DNA from: Paralithodes platypus
Lineage: Eukaryota; Arthropoda; Malacostraca; Decapoda; Lithodidae
Length of the DNA: 64,000 nucleotides
Assembly (NCBI GenBank): GCA_032716605.1
Contig: CM064506.1
Location: 22,647,262-22,711,261, forward strand
Reading direction: 5' to 3'
The notes under the pieces are model-generated. The model searched no databases. It was not told where the DNA came from and saw only the letters and a program-made list of their open reading frames with translations. This document shows positions 63,916 through 64,000 of this stretch, piece after piece. Positions within the stretch are counted from its first letter, which is position 1. The number at the start of each line of letters is the position of its first letter. The translations under genes were made by a program, and so were the position numbers.

Positions 63916-64000
63916 AATCATCTATCGATATACTCAGTCCCAATCCCCACTTTTTTATTTATCTGTTGGTAATCATGCATATATAAAACAATTGATCGAA

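Overview
This is a repeat-dense, AT-leaning eukaryotic window with no convincing intact protein-coding gene. Very long (TG)n, (CT)n, (TA)n and poly-T tracts, tRNA-derived SINEs, remnants of I/Jockey-like and CR1/L2-like non-LTR retrotransposons, an interstitial CCTAA (arthropod telomere-type) run and a TATA-plus-Inr core promoter all fit an arthropod. A decapod crustacean is my best guess, but that is inference from sequence style and not a database match.

Most of the window is built from short non-autonomous DNA elements, named here for this annotation. Three families sit between TTAA sites. Family A is about 330-400 bp, with ends TTAAGGGGAGATGG or variants (subtypes A2-A5), a conserved core GCTCGCTATCGCTCGCCAGG and a CCGGCC-GAA-GGCCGG hairpin. 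Family B is about 380 bp, starts TTAAGGGGGTCACC, has long foldback arms and shares its core with A. Family C is about 200-215 bp, a foldback with ends TTAACCCCTTCTGTACCGG. Minor families are D and E (TA-flanked, TACAGTCG ends), F (AAGGAAGTTGGAG ends), G (AGGTAGCGCCAACG ends) and H (AAGCCGGTATCACACGA ends). No transposase gene was found, so all depend on something outside the window.

Layout: 1-9.5 kb microsatellites with A, C and D copies; 9.5-15.6 kb A copies and about 1.9 kb of unassigned sequence; 15.8-16.8 kb a 30-bp minisatellite; 17.3-17.8 kb a G-rich then CpG-rich patch; 18-25.6 kb A, B, C, F and G copies and a candidate promoter near 22.07 kb; 25.6-42.4 kb dense A/B/C copies, two CR1/L2-like fragments, SINEs, and minisatellites grown out of a C terminus (32.0-33.4 kb) and a B terminus (39.6-40.3 kb); 42.57-54.56 kb the same sequence twice around a 100-N gap, which is an unmerged contig overlap whose first copy is unpolished; 54.6-64 kb more A/B/C copies, including a train of three elements (56.17-57.26 kb) and a third element-derived minisatellite (59.05-59.40 kb).

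The most interesting signals are: TTAA elements chained end to end with one shared TTAA per junction; nested insertions that allow the empty TTAA site to be read; two copies of one host repeat carrying different TTAA families at the same TTAA; minisatellites that arose from the 5' part of A, B and C independently; and the false duplication around the gap.
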